A stretch of 17,912 bases of DNA from Pectinatus sp. (GTDB taxonomy: Bacteria > Bacillota > Negativicutes > Selenomonadales > Selenomonadaceae): NCBI GenBank assembly GCA_020025075.1, contig JAHHSR010000032.1, forward strand, positions 1-17,912. The letters run 5' to 3'. This document shows, piece after piece, positions 8,024 through 15,367 of this stretch. The stretch's first letter is position 1. Every line of letters begins with the position of its first letter. The translations under genes and the position numbers were made by a program. Below the pieces are notes generated by a model. The model saw nothing but the letters and a program-made list of their open reading frames with translations, was not told where the DNA came from and searched no databases.

Positions 8024-8034
8024 AATTAAAATGA
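8017..8034 (+). CDS. Five-codon leader mini-ORF coupled to the mntP-like gene
   Basis: An ATG at 8017, six bases after a perfect AGGAGG (8005-8010), begins a frame of five codons (MGELK) whose TGA stop (8032-8034) overlaps the transporter start as ATGA. The best ribosome site in the leader thus serves the mini-ORF, while the transporter has only a G run (8019-8023) seven bases upstream. This suggests that ribosomes ending the mini-ORF restart on the transporter gene. No function of the peptide itself is implied, and no homologue is known to me. Confidence 0.5.
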   Translation: MGELK

Positions 8035-8573
8035 GTTTTTTATCAGCTTTTCTTTTCAGCCTCTCGGCAAATCTCGACAACTTCATCATAGGCGCTTCAT
8101 ATGAATTATCTCAGCGCCGCATAACGCTTTGGGAAAACTTTCTCATTGCTATTATTGGTACAATAGGCACCTATCTGTCGATGCTGCTGGGAAAATTCAT
8201 TGCCAATTTTCTTCCTAGCAGCACGGCCAACTTGCTTGGCGCTTTCATCATCATTGCCATGGGGCTTTACTTTATTATCGACGGCTTACGCCATCACGAT
8301 GAGCCCCCTCAGCCTCCCAAGACAATAAGCCTAAAAAACACCTTGGTTCTCGGCTTTTGCCTTACCCTGAACAACTTCGGTGTCGGTGTTGCCTCAAGTA
8401 TTACGGGGCTGCATATTGACCTCGTCTGCACGATGAATTTTATTTTCAGCATGGTGCTGCTATACCTCGGCAAGGTGGCAAGCGACCATGTCATCGGCAA
8501 GTTTATCAGCCTTTATAGCGACATCATCGCCGGTTTCCTCCTTGTCATCTTAGGAGCTTTGGAAACATTTTGA
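8031..8573 (+). CDS. MntP/YtaF-family membrane transporter
   Basis: The 180-aa hydrophobic protein is built as two similar halves, each opening with an acidic/Asn motif in a membrane helix: SLSANLDNF (11-18, D16 N17) and LTLNNFGVG (111-119, N114 N115). Six membrane segments can be traced, with a polar loop at about 86-101. This is the MntP/DUF204 fold, known for manganese export in E. coli MntP, and also includes YtaF, named a sporulation membrane protein in bacilli. The short length and the SANLDN motif look closer to YtaF. I infer cation export, probably Mn2+, but substrate is unproven. It is a single-gene unit between a strong promoter and tandem hairpins. Confidence 0.75.
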   Translation: MSFLSAFLFSLSANLDNFIIGASYELSQRRITLWENFLIAIIGTIGTYLSMLLGKFIANFLPSSTANLLGAFIIIAMGLYFIIDGLRHHDEPPQPPKTISLKNTLVLGFCLTLNNFGVGVASSITGLHIDLVCTMNFIFSMVLLYLGKVASDHVIGKFISLYSDIIAGFLLVILGALETF

Positions 8574-8577
8574 CTGC

Positions 8578-8630
8578 GCCCGCGAGTAAATCCGTGGGCT
8601 TTTAGAAAGGACGAAAACGCCTTTATTTTT
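8578..8630 (+). terminator. Tandem intrinsic terminators after the mntP-like gene
   Basis: The first hairpin pairs GCCCGCG (8578-8584) with CGTGGGC (8593-8599), including one G-T pair, and is followed by TTTT. The second pairs AAAGG (8606-8610) with CCTTT (8620-8624), with CG/CG inside, followed by ATTTTT. Both T runs are on the plus strand. I see no comparable terminator for the opposing gene, whose stop is at 8676. Confidence 0.65.
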
Positions 8631-8675
8631 CAAACCTTGTCCGTCATTTATAATTAAGCGTTAAGCATCTTAATA

Positions 8676-9515
8676 TTATTTGAAGCGGCCTATATTGCGG
8701 TATTCATCGCAAATAGTCCGCTTTTTTTTTGCTCGTAGATAGAAAAAAACACTTAAAAGACTGCAAATCAAAATGCAGAGGAAAGCAAAGCCGGAACCTA
8801 AAGCCAAAAGTTCATCGGAAGAAAAATTTCGTCCAGCAAAGACAAATCCTGCTTCTTCCTCATGCAAAAAGGAAAGGTAAAGTGCCGCCGTCAAGCTATC
8901 TATAAAAGCAAAACTAAGGCAATCAGCCCATGCCGGCCAATCACGCAGCAAAAATACCTGCATAAGCCATAAGACAAGTGCTATAAAAGCCGTTTTACCA
9001 AAAAGCTGTGCTAAAAGAGAAAAAAAATGCGTTTTTAAATATGTCCCCTGTTCTTCTTTAGCATCCTTTTTAAGCGGCAGGTTATTTTTTTCTACCTTAA
9101 CCGTATTATGCACCTTAATACCATTTGAGGCGCCTTGCGAATTTTCTCCTTCATCACTAGAATTTTTCGGAGAATTAACCGGCTTGTCATTTAGGCCAGC
9201 TGGCGGCACGTTGTTGGTGTTTATTTTTGCATCTGGCTTTTTATAAGCAGGGTCTTCCTTATACTCAACTTTCATATTACCACGTGCATGATTTTCAATA
9301 TCCTGTGAAATATCACTTACCGCTTGGCGCACTTCTTTCACCTGTGGCACTTGCGGAGCCTTGGGCTGCGGTATTTGGGGCATCTGCGGCATAGATACGC
9401 TCGGCGCGCTCACTGTTGGCACCTCAATATCATAGGCAGCCGCTGGTGCAGCAAGAAAAATAACTACCCCTAAAGCATATATCAGCTCAAGAAAGCCGCA
9501 TTTTAAAATCTTCAT
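8676..9515 (-). CDS. Unrecognised protein: signal peptide, Pro-rich ectodomain, three membrane helices
   Basis: I do not recognise this 279-aa protein. It begins with a Sec-type signal sequence (MKILKC, then a hydrophobic run to about 24, ending APAAA, likely cut after residue 28). A P-Q-rich stretch (33-60) with repeated PQxP units and Val-Pro pairs follows, then a polar, Asn/Lys-rich region to about 160. Three hydrophobic helices (173-190, 197-217, 237-260) and a basic tail (RAKKKR) close it. This predicts an exported flexible domain tethered to the membrane. The ATG at 9515 lies 29 bases inside the end of nspC with no clear ribosome site, so translation is probably coupled to nspC; a TTG at 9533 is possible. 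It is last in the polyamine gene string. Confidence 0.7.
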   Translation of the reverse strand: MKILKCGFLELIYALGVVIFLAAPAAAYDIEVPTVSAPSVSMPQMPQIPQPKAPQVPQVKEVRQAVSDISQDIENHARGNMKVEYKEDPAYKKPDAKINTNNVPPAGLNDKPVNSPKNSSDEGENSQGASNGIKVHNTVKVEKNNLPLKKDAKEEQGTYLKTHFFSLLAQLFGKTAFIALVLWLMQVFLLRDWPAWADCLSFAFIDSLTAALYLSFLHEEEAGFVFAGRNFSSDELLALGSGFAFLCILICSLLSVFFYLRAKKKRTICDEYRNIGRFK

Positions 9516-10644
9516 AACCAAATTTTTTGACAATTTCTATCGTCTCATCATTTTTTATCGCCGCAATCGCTGGCAGCGGCATGCCGTTAAACGTATTATT
9601 CTTGACCATTGAATAAATAGCCATATCTCCAAAAATGAGCTTATCCCCCACTTTTAAGGGCTGGTCAAAAGAATATGTGCCTATGACATCTCCGGCAAGG
9701 CAAGTCGGGCCACCCAAAATATAGGTGTATTTTTTTTCATCCGGCTCTCCGCTGCCGAGCAAGGGCGGCCTGTAAGGCATTTCGATGACATCGGGCATAT
9801 GGCAAGCCGCCGAAGCATCTAAAATAGCTATTTTTCGACCATTTTCAACGATATCAATAACTATTGCCACCAAAAATCCCGTATTCAAGGCCACGGCTTC
9901 GCCGGGCTCGATATATACCTCAATATTATATCTATCCTTTAAGCCAATAATGAGATTTTCAAGTTTTGCAAAATCATAGCCCTGCCGCGTAATATGATGG
10001 CCGCCACCTAAATTCAGCCATTTAATTTGCCTTAAATAGGGCGCAAATTTTTCTTCTACCGCTTTTAAAGTAGCAGAAAGCGCATCAGCATCTTGTTCAC
10101 AGAGTGTATGAAAATGCAAACCGCTAATACCACAAAGGTCTTGACCTATAAAATCCTTAGCTCGAATGCCAAGCCGCGAGCCAACTGCACAGGGGTCATA
10201 AATGCTGTGCTCTTGTGTTGAACATTCAGGATTGATGCGCAAACCGCACTGGCATTTGGCCGCCAAGGCACGCTCTTTGAACTTGTGCCACTGATTAAAA
10301 GAATTAAAAACTACATGCTGGCAAATTGCCGCAATCTGGTCAAAATCCTTTTCTTGATAAGCAGGCGAAAAAATATGATTTTCACCCTTTTTCATATATT
10401 CATGCGCTAAACGGGCTTCATAAAGACCGCTTGCCGTCATGCCCGAAAGGTAGCTATCAATAAGCGGATAAAAATAAAACATAGAAAATGCTTTTTGAGC
10501 GAGCAAAACCTTGCAGCCCGTATCTTGCTGCAATTTAGCTAGAAGGCGTAAGTTCTTTTCAAGCAGTTCTTCAAAAACAAAATAACATGGCGACGGTAAT
10601 TTAGCCGCAATCTGCGCCACTTTTTCCTTTTCCAGATTAATCAT
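9487..10644 (-). CDS. nspC: Carboxynorspermidine/carboxyspermidine decarboxylase
   Basis: NspC is a PLP-dependent fold III decarboxylase that removes CO2 from carboxyspermidine or carboxynorspermidine to finish spermidine or norspermidine. The 385-aa sequence has the PLP lysine K51 in LLAQKAFS, HFH (177-179), the phosphate-binding LGGGHH (212-217), EPGEA (246-250), and the catalytic Cys C315 in GGPTCLAGDVIG with D319. The ATG at 10644 has AAGGA touching it with no gap. A GTG at 10620, with AAAAGGA about five bases upstream, is a serious alternative start that leaves the whole enzyme core intact. The synthase of the preceding step is the next gene upstream, across a strong terminator. Function is confident; the exact start is not. 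Confidence 0.93.
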   Translation of the reverse strand: MINLEKEKVAQIAAKLPSPCYFVFEELLEKNLRLLAKLQQDTGCKVLLAQKAFSMFYFYPLIDSYLSGMTASGLYEARLAHEYMKKGENHIFSPAYQEKDFDQIAAICQHVVFNSFNQWHKFKERALAAKCQCGLRINPECSTQEHSIYDPCAVGSRLGIRAKDFIGQDLCGISGLHFHTLCEQDADALSATLKAVEEKFAPYLRQIKWLNLGGGHHITRQGYDFAKLENLIIGLKDRYNIEVYIEPGEAVALNTGFLVAIVIDIVENGRKIAILDASAACHMPDVIEMPYRPPLLGSGEPDEKKYTYILGGPTCLAGDVIGTYSFDQPLKVGDKLIFGDMAIYSMVKNNTFNGMPLPAIAAIKNDETIEIVKKFGYEDFKMRLS

Positions 10645-10649
10645 TCCTT

Positions 10650-10685
10650 AAAAAAAATGCTGGCCGATAGGGCCTATCGACCAGC
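10650..10685 (-). terminator. Strong intrinsic terminator between the synthase gene and nspC
   Basis: In minus-strand RNA, GCUGGUCGAUAG (10685-10674) pairs with CUAUCGGCCAGC (10670-10659): 12 pairs including one G-U, around a 3-base loop. An A and eight U follow (10658-10650). The U run stops two bases before the AAGGA that touches the nspC ATG. It lies 8 bases after the synthase stop. The only T run is on the minus side, so it acts on the synthase transcript. Confidence 0.85.
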
Positions 10686-10693
10686 AAAGATTA

Positions 10694-11893
10694 TTATTCA
10701 ACTAAAGCCGGCTGGAAACTTTCCTGCCAAGGCAATCCCCATTTATTGAGTGCTTCCATAAACGGGTCGGGGTCAAATTCTTCCACATTATAAACGCCGG
10801 GCTTCTGCCACGTGCCATTCATGACGAGCATCGCGCCAATCATTGCCGGCACGCCCGTCGTGTACGAAACAGCCTGCGAGCCGACTTCACGATAGCATTC
10901 CTGATGGTCGCAAATATTATAAAGATAATAATGCTTGACTTTGCCATCTTTCTTGCCCGTAAAGATACAGCCGATATTGGTCTTGCCTACCGTACGCGGA
11001 CCAAGGCTAGCCGGGTCTGGCAAAACAGCCTTTAAAAATTGCAACGGCACAATTTTTTTGCCTTCAAATTCAATCGGCTCGATAGAGGTCATTCCCACAT
11101 CTTCCAGACATCTTAAATGTGTCAAATAACTTTCGCCAAAAGTCATGAAAAAGCGGATGCGCTTGATTCCTTTAATATTCTGACCAAGCGACTCAAGTTC
11201 TTCATGGTGTAATAAATACATATCGCGCTTGCCGACACCTTCAAAGTCATAAACGCGCTTTATTTCCATTGGCTTCGTTTCAACCCATTTGCCATCTTCC
11301 CAATAGCTGCCATTAGCGCTGACCTCACGGATATTAATTTCCGGGTTAAAATTCGTTGCAAAGGGATAACCGTGGTCGCCGCCATTGCAATCCAAAATAT
11401 CAATGTAATTTATTTCATCGAAGTGATGTTTTAGAGCATAAGCACTAAAAACCCCCGTCACGCCAGGGTCAAAACCGCTACCCAAAAGTGCCGTAATACC
11501 AGCATCCTTAAACTTGTCACGATAAGCCCATTGCCACTTATATTCAAATTTTGCCGTATCAAGCGGCTCATAATTTGCCGTGTCTACATAATGCGTCTTT
11601 GTCGCTAGGCAAGCATCCATAATCGTAAGGTCTTGATAAGGCAACGCTAGGTTCAAAACAACATCTGGCTTATGCTCGTTTATCAGGTTAACAAGCTGCT
11701 CTACGCTATCAGCATCAACCTGCGCGGTAGAAATTTTAGTTTTGCCACCTTGCAGCTTTTCTTTCAGCTTATCGCATTTACTCTTAGTGCGACTGGCTAT
11801 GACTATCTCATCAAAAGCCGCACTATTTTGACAACATTTATGAATGGCAACGCCAGCAACGCCACCGCAGCCAATAATCATCGCTTTTCCCAT
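10694..11893 (-). CDS. Carboxynorspermidine/carboxyspermidine synthase (saccharopine dehydrogenase family)
   Basis: This 399-aa NADPH-dependent enzyme reductively condenses aspartate beta-semialdehyde with putrescine (or diaminopropane) to carboxyspermidine (or carboxynorspermidine), the substrate of NspC. The N-terminal Rossmann motif GCGGVAG (8-14) sits in a MIIGCGGVAG start typical of saccharopine dehydrogenase-like proteins. GSGFDPGVTG and the GGDHGYPFATNF segment match the carboxy(nor)spermidine branch rather than true lysine-pathway enzymes, and the neighbouring nspC settles the assignment. The ATG at 11893 has AAGGGGGGC six bases upstream. A well-formed promoter and a leader of about 100 bases precede it. 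The pathway choice between spermidine and norspermidine cannot be read from sequence. Confidence 0.9.
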   Translation of the reverse strand: MGKAMIIGCGGVAGVAIHKCCQNSAAFDEIVIASRTKSKCDKLKEKLQGGKTKISTAQVDADSVEQLVNLINEHKPDVVLNLALPYQDLTIMDACLATKTHYVDTANYEPLDTAKFEYKWQWAYRDKFKDAGITALLGSGFDPGVTGVFSAYALKHHFDEINYIDILDCNGGDHGYPFATNFNPEINIREVSANGSYWEDGKWVETKPMEIKRVYDFEGVGKRDMYLLHHEELESLGQNIKGIKRIRFFMTFGESYLTHLRCLEDVGMTSIEPIEFEGKKIVPLQFLKAVLPDPASLGPRTVGKTNIGCIFTGKKDGKVKHYYLYNICDHQECYREVGSQAVSYTTGVPAMIGAMLVMNGTWQKPGVYNVEEFDPDPFMEALNKWGLPWQESFQPALVE

Positions 11894-11920
11894 GAAAAAG
11901 CCCCCCTTAATATTTTTGGC

Positions 11921-11972
11921 GCAGAAAAACCATCTCTGCCATATATGAGCACTTGCTGCTCAAAGCCGCAAG
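11921..11972 (-). promoter_or_regulatory. Structured leader of the synthase gene
   Basis: The leader holds a hairpin TGAGCA-loop-TGCTCA (11946-11962) and a weaker one, GCAGA/TCTGC (11921-11939), next to the ribosome site. The five-base loop of the first (11952-11956) is complementary to GCAAG at 11968-11972, so a competing stem is possible. No known riboswitch class is recognised and no terminator is visible in the leader. Confidence 0.35.
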
Positions 11973-11998
11973 CTAAAAACTACGAACATTTGCTATTT

Positions 11999-12027
11999 AT
12001 TATATAAAAATTATTATCGTTATTCAA
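11999..12027 (-). promoter_or_regulatory. Promoter of the synthase gene
   Basis: TTGAAT (12022-12027) and a perfect TATAAT (11999-12004) are separated by 17 bases on the minus strand. Transcription would start near 11992, about 100 bases before the synthase ATG. It lies just after the stop of the DUF445 gene at 12058, so the polyamine genes have their own promoter. Confidence 0.7.
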
Positions 12028-12057
12028 GTCATCCGGCAAACTTCCACTTTACTAAAC

Positions 12058-13323
12058 TCATTCAAAAAAATGCATCACGATAAAAAGTCCCAGACCGATA
12101 ACCGTGCCGACAATCGATCCATTTAACCTAATGCGATTCAAATCTTGTTCAACTTTTCCATAAACCATCTCATTTAATTGTTCATCACTCAAAGAGCCAA
12201 TAGCCTGCCTAATAATTCCTTCAATCATATCTTGCGCCTGCAAAGCAGCGCGGTTAATCGCATCGCAGAGCAGCTCATCGACATTTTTTGCTAAAGCGGC
12301 ATCATTTTTCATCGCATCTGCAGCTTGCAAAAGAGCTACGCCAATAGCTTTTCTCAGGCTAGCGCAAAGCGGGCCATCACTAGCAAAATCAGCAATAACT
12401 ATTTGCCTATTTTGCTCGATAAATTCATTTATTGCCCTTGCACATTCCTCACTTTTTAGGGTTCTTTGCCAAATCTCACAAAAAATAGTTTCAGCTTCCT
12501 CAGAACTAAGCAGCAAAATCGTCTGAGAAATAATTTTCTGCCGCAAAACCATTAAATCCCCGTCCTGCGCCATAGCAGCGTCAGAAAGAAGTTTTTGCAG
12601 CTTTGCCTGCAATAGTTCAGTAGCTTCATCTATGTTTATCACATTAAAAGCATTGCCAAGAGAAATCATAAGTGAAGCTATACCATTTCCCGCCTTTTCT
12701 CTTTGTAAATCTTCTAAAAGGCCTTCTATTTTATCATGTCCTGCCTCACTTGCCAAATAGTCATTAAGATAAGCAACTAAATAGTCAAAGGCCGGGCGCA
12801 CATTTTTTTCTTCTACCAAAAAAGCACATATCCGCTTAGTGAAAATATCCTTTGCATAAGCTTCATCACCGAGTTGAAAAAGCAAAGATTTTGGCAAATC
12901 ACTAAGAGAAAGGTGCGGTAATTCCTTTGCTGCACAAGTTATGAGAAAATCAGCCGCTTTTTTTAAGACTTCTGGCCCAGTGCAATAATCGAATAGACGT
13001 ACCGATAAACGCAGCTTTCGTATCTTTTTGAGAACATTGGAGCGCGAAAAAAACTGATGCTTGACAAGATTTACGCAACTATCAGTAAAGACGCGGCGCT
13101 TGCGTGGCAAGAGAGCTGTATGCCACGGAAATCCTAAGGGTTTTTTAAATAATGCCGTTACGGCAAACCAATCGGCAATACCACCGACTAAAGCTGCCTC
13201 ACTGCAAAATAGGAAGCCTTTCGCAAATACATTTTCTGGTAGCAGTACCTGTACAAAAAGGGCCACTCCAAAAAGAACAAACGTGGCACCAAGCACCTTG
13301 TCCGCAATATTAAATTTATGCAT
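12058..13323 (-). CDS. DUF445 membrane protein, second copy
   Basis: The 421-aa protein is a DUF445 (YjiN-like) member of unknown biochemical function. It starts with a membrane helix (about 10-28) and then the family hallmark GGIADWFAVTALFKKPLG (47-64), with LPRKRR soon after (72-77). A long, mostly helical soluble middle follows. The C-terminus has the second hallmark RLNGSIVG and a final membrane helix. The two ends are thus anchored in the membrane with the middle on one side. The start overlaps the stop of the other DUF445 gene as TGATG, so they are translation-coupled. The two proteins align at both ends but the middle sections are strongly diverged, suggesting an old duplication and perhaps a hetero-complex. 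Confidence 0.85.
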   Translation of the reverse strand: MHKFNIADKVLGATFVLFGVALFVQVLLPENVFAKGFLFCSEAALVGGIADWFAVTALFKKPLGFPWHTALLPRKRRVFTDSCVNLVKHQFFSRSNVLKKIRKLRLSVRLFDYCTGPEVLKKAADFLITCAAKELPHLSLSDLPKSLLFQLGDEAYAKDIFTKRICAFLVEEKNVRPAFDYLVAYLNDYLASEAGHDKIEGLLEDLQREKAGNGIASLMISLGNAFNVINIDEATELLQAKLQKLLSDAAMAQDGDLMVLRQKIISQTILLLSSEEAETIFCEIWQRTLKSEECARAINEFIEQNRQIVIADFASDGPLCASLRKAIGVALLQAADAMKNDAALAKNVDELLCDAINRAALQAQDMIEGIIRQAIGSLSDEQLNEMVYGKVEQDLNRIRLNGSIVGTVIGLGLFIVMHFFE

Positions 13324-14492
13324 CAGTGCAGCACCTCCGAAACGAGCAAAGCTAAAGCAGAAAGCAAAATACCCGCTACCCCGCCAACAATTGAACCATT
13401 GATGCGAATCATTTGCAAATCATCGCTAATCTTCTCTTCAATAAGGCTGACAAATTCTTCTTCACTATAGCTATTTAGCTTAGATTCTACCATCTCACAA
13501 ACAAAAACATTGAGCCGCGGTAAATATTTTTCTATGGTTTTTTTGATAAAAGCATCTACCGTTCTTTGCATTTCCATGCTACCTAAAAATTTCACAAAAA
13601 TATTTTCTACTCCAGACCAGCAAAGATTACTAATTTTTCCGCTTGCCTGGCGTGGCACCTCAATTAAATAGGCAACAATCTGTTCCTTAGCATCCGTCTG
13701 AACAGAAAATGATTGCAAAAGATTTTTGCCTTCCCGAACAAATTCTTCCGCAAAAGCATCCATTTTTTGCGGGTCATCATGAAGTGATTGAAAATATTGC
13801 TCCGTTTTAGCCAAAAATTCATTTGTCACCTGCGGCGCATCTATACCGAACATGTTCATCGCCATCTGGCGCATGGAATTTTCACCTGCATAATCGGCAA
13901 GGAAAGCGGCTATATTTTCTTCTAAAACATTCTTAAATTCTTCACTCGCGCAAAATTCCTGCAAAATATCGACAACTTTATCAGCCGGTCCGTGCAAATC
14001 TTCACCATCCAGGTAATCTCCCAACGATTTTGCTAAAAGCGAATTTATAGGCAGCTTAAAACTCAATTTATCATACGCAAGCTTTGAAACATCAATATTT
14101 TCAATAGCTTTTTTCATAAAAGGCATAAAAGCCTCTTGAATCCTTTTTTGACCATTCGATTTTTTCAAATAGGCAATAAGCATTTGCGCTGTATCATATT
14201 TTTGCAAATTAGCTATAATGTTTTCCCGACTCATGAGGTCATTGCCAACAAACCTGACAATTTCTTCAATAAATACCTTTCTTTTGCGTGGAATTATCCT
14301 CGTGCAATAAGTTATTCCCAATGGCTTTTTAAATAATGCCGTAATTGCAAACCAATCCGCCAGGCCACCAATAGTAGCCGCCAAAAAGCCACTATGCAAT
14401 ATTTTCATCGTCACCTGCTGCGGATGCATGGTCAAAAAAGTTCCTAAGAGCATTAGGCACAAAATAAAAGTAGCCAATAATTTTTTATTCAT
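13323..14492 (-). CDS. DUF445 membrane protein, first copy
   Basis: This 389-aa DUF445 protein is the upstream partner of the tandem pair. It has an N-terminal membrane helix (about 5-22), GGLADWFAITALFKKPLG (42-59), IPRKRK (67-72), a long helical middle, and RINGSIVGG (363-371) leading into the last membrane helix. Function of the family is unknown; E. coli YjiN is the usual reference. The ATG at 14492 has GAGGA ten bases upstream. It follows the radical SAM gene by 66 bases with no recognisable terminator, so the three genes probably share a transcript. Nothing in the sequence ties it to the polyamine genes downstream. Confidence 0.85.
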   Translation of the reverse strand: MNKKLLATFILCLMLLGTFLTMHPQQVTMKILHSGFLAATIGGLADWFAITALFKKPLGITYCTRIIPRKRKVFIEEIVRFVGNDLMSRENIIANLQKYDTAQMLIAYLKKSNGQKRIQEAFMPFMKKAIENIDVSKLAYDKLSFKLPINSLLAKSLGDYLDGEDLHGPADKVVDILQEFCASEEFKNVLEENIAAFLADYAGENSMRQMAMNMFGIDAPQVTNEFLAKTEQYFQSLHDDPQKMDAFAEEFVREGKNLLQSFSVQTDAKEQIVAYLIEVPRQASGKISNLCWSGVENIFVKFLGSMEMQRTVDAFIKKTIEKYLPRLNVFVCEMVESKLNSYSEEEFVSLIEEKISDDLQMIRINGSIVGGVAGILLSALALLVSEVLH

Positions 14493-14558
14493 AATTAAAA
14501 AATCCTCATCCTATGATTAAGGAAAAAGTCCCAACCTCCTTATTGATACTATTATCTA
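14493..14558 (-). other. Intergenic hairpin between the radical SAM and DUF445 genes
   Basis: TAAGGA (14518-14523) and TCCTTA (14537-14542) can pair around a 13-base loop. On the minus strand the upstream arm contains a full AAGGAGG (14541-14535) that serves no gene I can find. No T run follows, so it is not an intrinsic terminator. Confidence 0.3.
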
Positions 14559-15215
14559 CTATGGTTCATAAGGGCGTACCCGCAATTTTAACCCCTTCTC
14601 TTGACAAAGCCTTTGACATGCCTGGATGTCAGTTTCATCTAATACCTGGTCGACGACAGTCAAAGTAACACTTTTTACATATCGCTTACATTGTTGTGCA
14701 AAATGCAAAAGTGCATCAAATGAACCTGTACCAAAGCGACTGCGTGTTACTTTAAGATATTCTTCTTCTGTTGGCGCATTGAGACTTATTGAAACAGCGT
14801 CTAAAATACCGTCCGCAAAATCTTCTGCTGTCGACCGATCATAAGCTAAATCAGATAGACCATTAGTATTGAGGCGCGTCTTCATCTGCGGCTGAATTTT
14901 TTTTATATAGCGCAATAAAGCGGGCAAAATGTCAAGTCGCATTGTCGGCTCACCGAACCCACAAAAGACCGTTTCCCCGATATATTGCCAAGGCGCACTA
15001 TTAAGAGCACCCTTAATCTCATCTACTGAAGGCTCTTTTTCCAGCCAAAGGCTCATCTTGGGCGGCAATTTTTTTAGGTGCCGCTCGCAAAAAATACAAT
15101 CACAAGTACAGCGATTTGTAATATTGACATATAAATTGCGCTTGCCTAGAGGATTGCGGCGCAAGCTCTCTTGCGGCGAAAGATACTGGCCGTGCTCAGC
15201 CATATAGATAATCAA
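14559..15215 (-). CDS. Radical SAM protein, TatD-associated type
   Basis: The 218-aa protein has the radical SAM cluster motif CxxxCxxC (C36, C40, C43) within NITNRCTCDCIFC, an LWLEKEP segment, and GFGEPT (86-91), the SAM-binding Gly-Glu motif. Size and the LWLEKEP and SLNAPTEEEY features match the small family described as TatD-linked radical SAM proteins, whose substrate is unknown. No tatD is present in this window. I chose the TTG at 15215 because AAGGGGG lies seven bases upstream; an ATG four codons later (15203) has no such site, and the longer frame to 15353 crosses the promoter region. The extra cysteine in the motif (CTC) does not disturb the spacing. Family call is moderately sure; the reaction is unknown. 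Confidence 0.75.
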   Translation of the reverse strand: MIIYMAEHGQYLSPQESLRRNPLGKRNLYVNITNRCTCDCIFCERHLKKLPPKMSLWLEKEPSVDEIKGALNSAPWQYIGETVFCGFGEPTMRLDILPALLRYIKKIQPQMKTRLNTNGLSDLAYDRSTAEDFADGILDAVSISLNAPTEEEYLKVTRSRFGTGSFDALLHFAQQCKRYVKSVTLTVVDQVLDETDIQACQRLCQEKGLKLRVRPYEP

Positions 15216-15249
15216 GGAACTTCCCCCTTTATCTAAAAATCCTTCTAAT

Positions 15250-15258
15250 ATTATAACA
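15250..15258 (-). promoter_or_regulatory. Extended -10 promoter of the radical SAM gene
   Basis: TG-T-TATAAT on the minus strand is a perfect extended -10, ending 34 bases before the TTG start. A consensus -35 is not seen. It is the second minus-strand operon in the window that appears to rely on an extended -10 with this spacing. Confidence 0.5.
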
Positions 15259-15316
15259 GAAATACCTGTACTTTGGACATCTGAAAGAAAATCTTCCCCA
15301 TCACAAAGCAGAACAC

Positions 15317-15345
15317 TTGCTAAAAAACATAAAAAGCAGGATAAT
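15317..15345 (+). promoter_or_regulatory. Promoter of the 97-aa protein gene
   Basis: TTGCTA (15317-15322) and GATAAT (15340-15345) are 17 bases apart. The start of transcription would be near 15352, leaving a leader of about 16 bases that just includes the AAGGAGG at 15355-15361. Confidence 0.5.
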
Positions 15346-15367
15346 AGGAACAAAAAGGAGGAATATT

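Noticed and set aside
7966..8030. A yybP-ykoY manganese riboswitch ahead of the transporter gene
   Set aside because: The leader is only about 65 bases and I could not find the conserved loop sequences of that class.
8604..8675. A terminator for the minus-strand polyamine operon
   Set aside because: The hairpins here have their T runs on the plus strand only; the remaining minus-strand sequence has weak AT-rich repeats without a GC stem.
14493..14545. A hidden small gene after the orphan AAGGAGG at 14535-14541, including the four-codon frame starting at 14509
   Set aside because: No start codon lies at a workable distance from the AAGGAGG, and the four-codon frame has only AGG touching its ATG.
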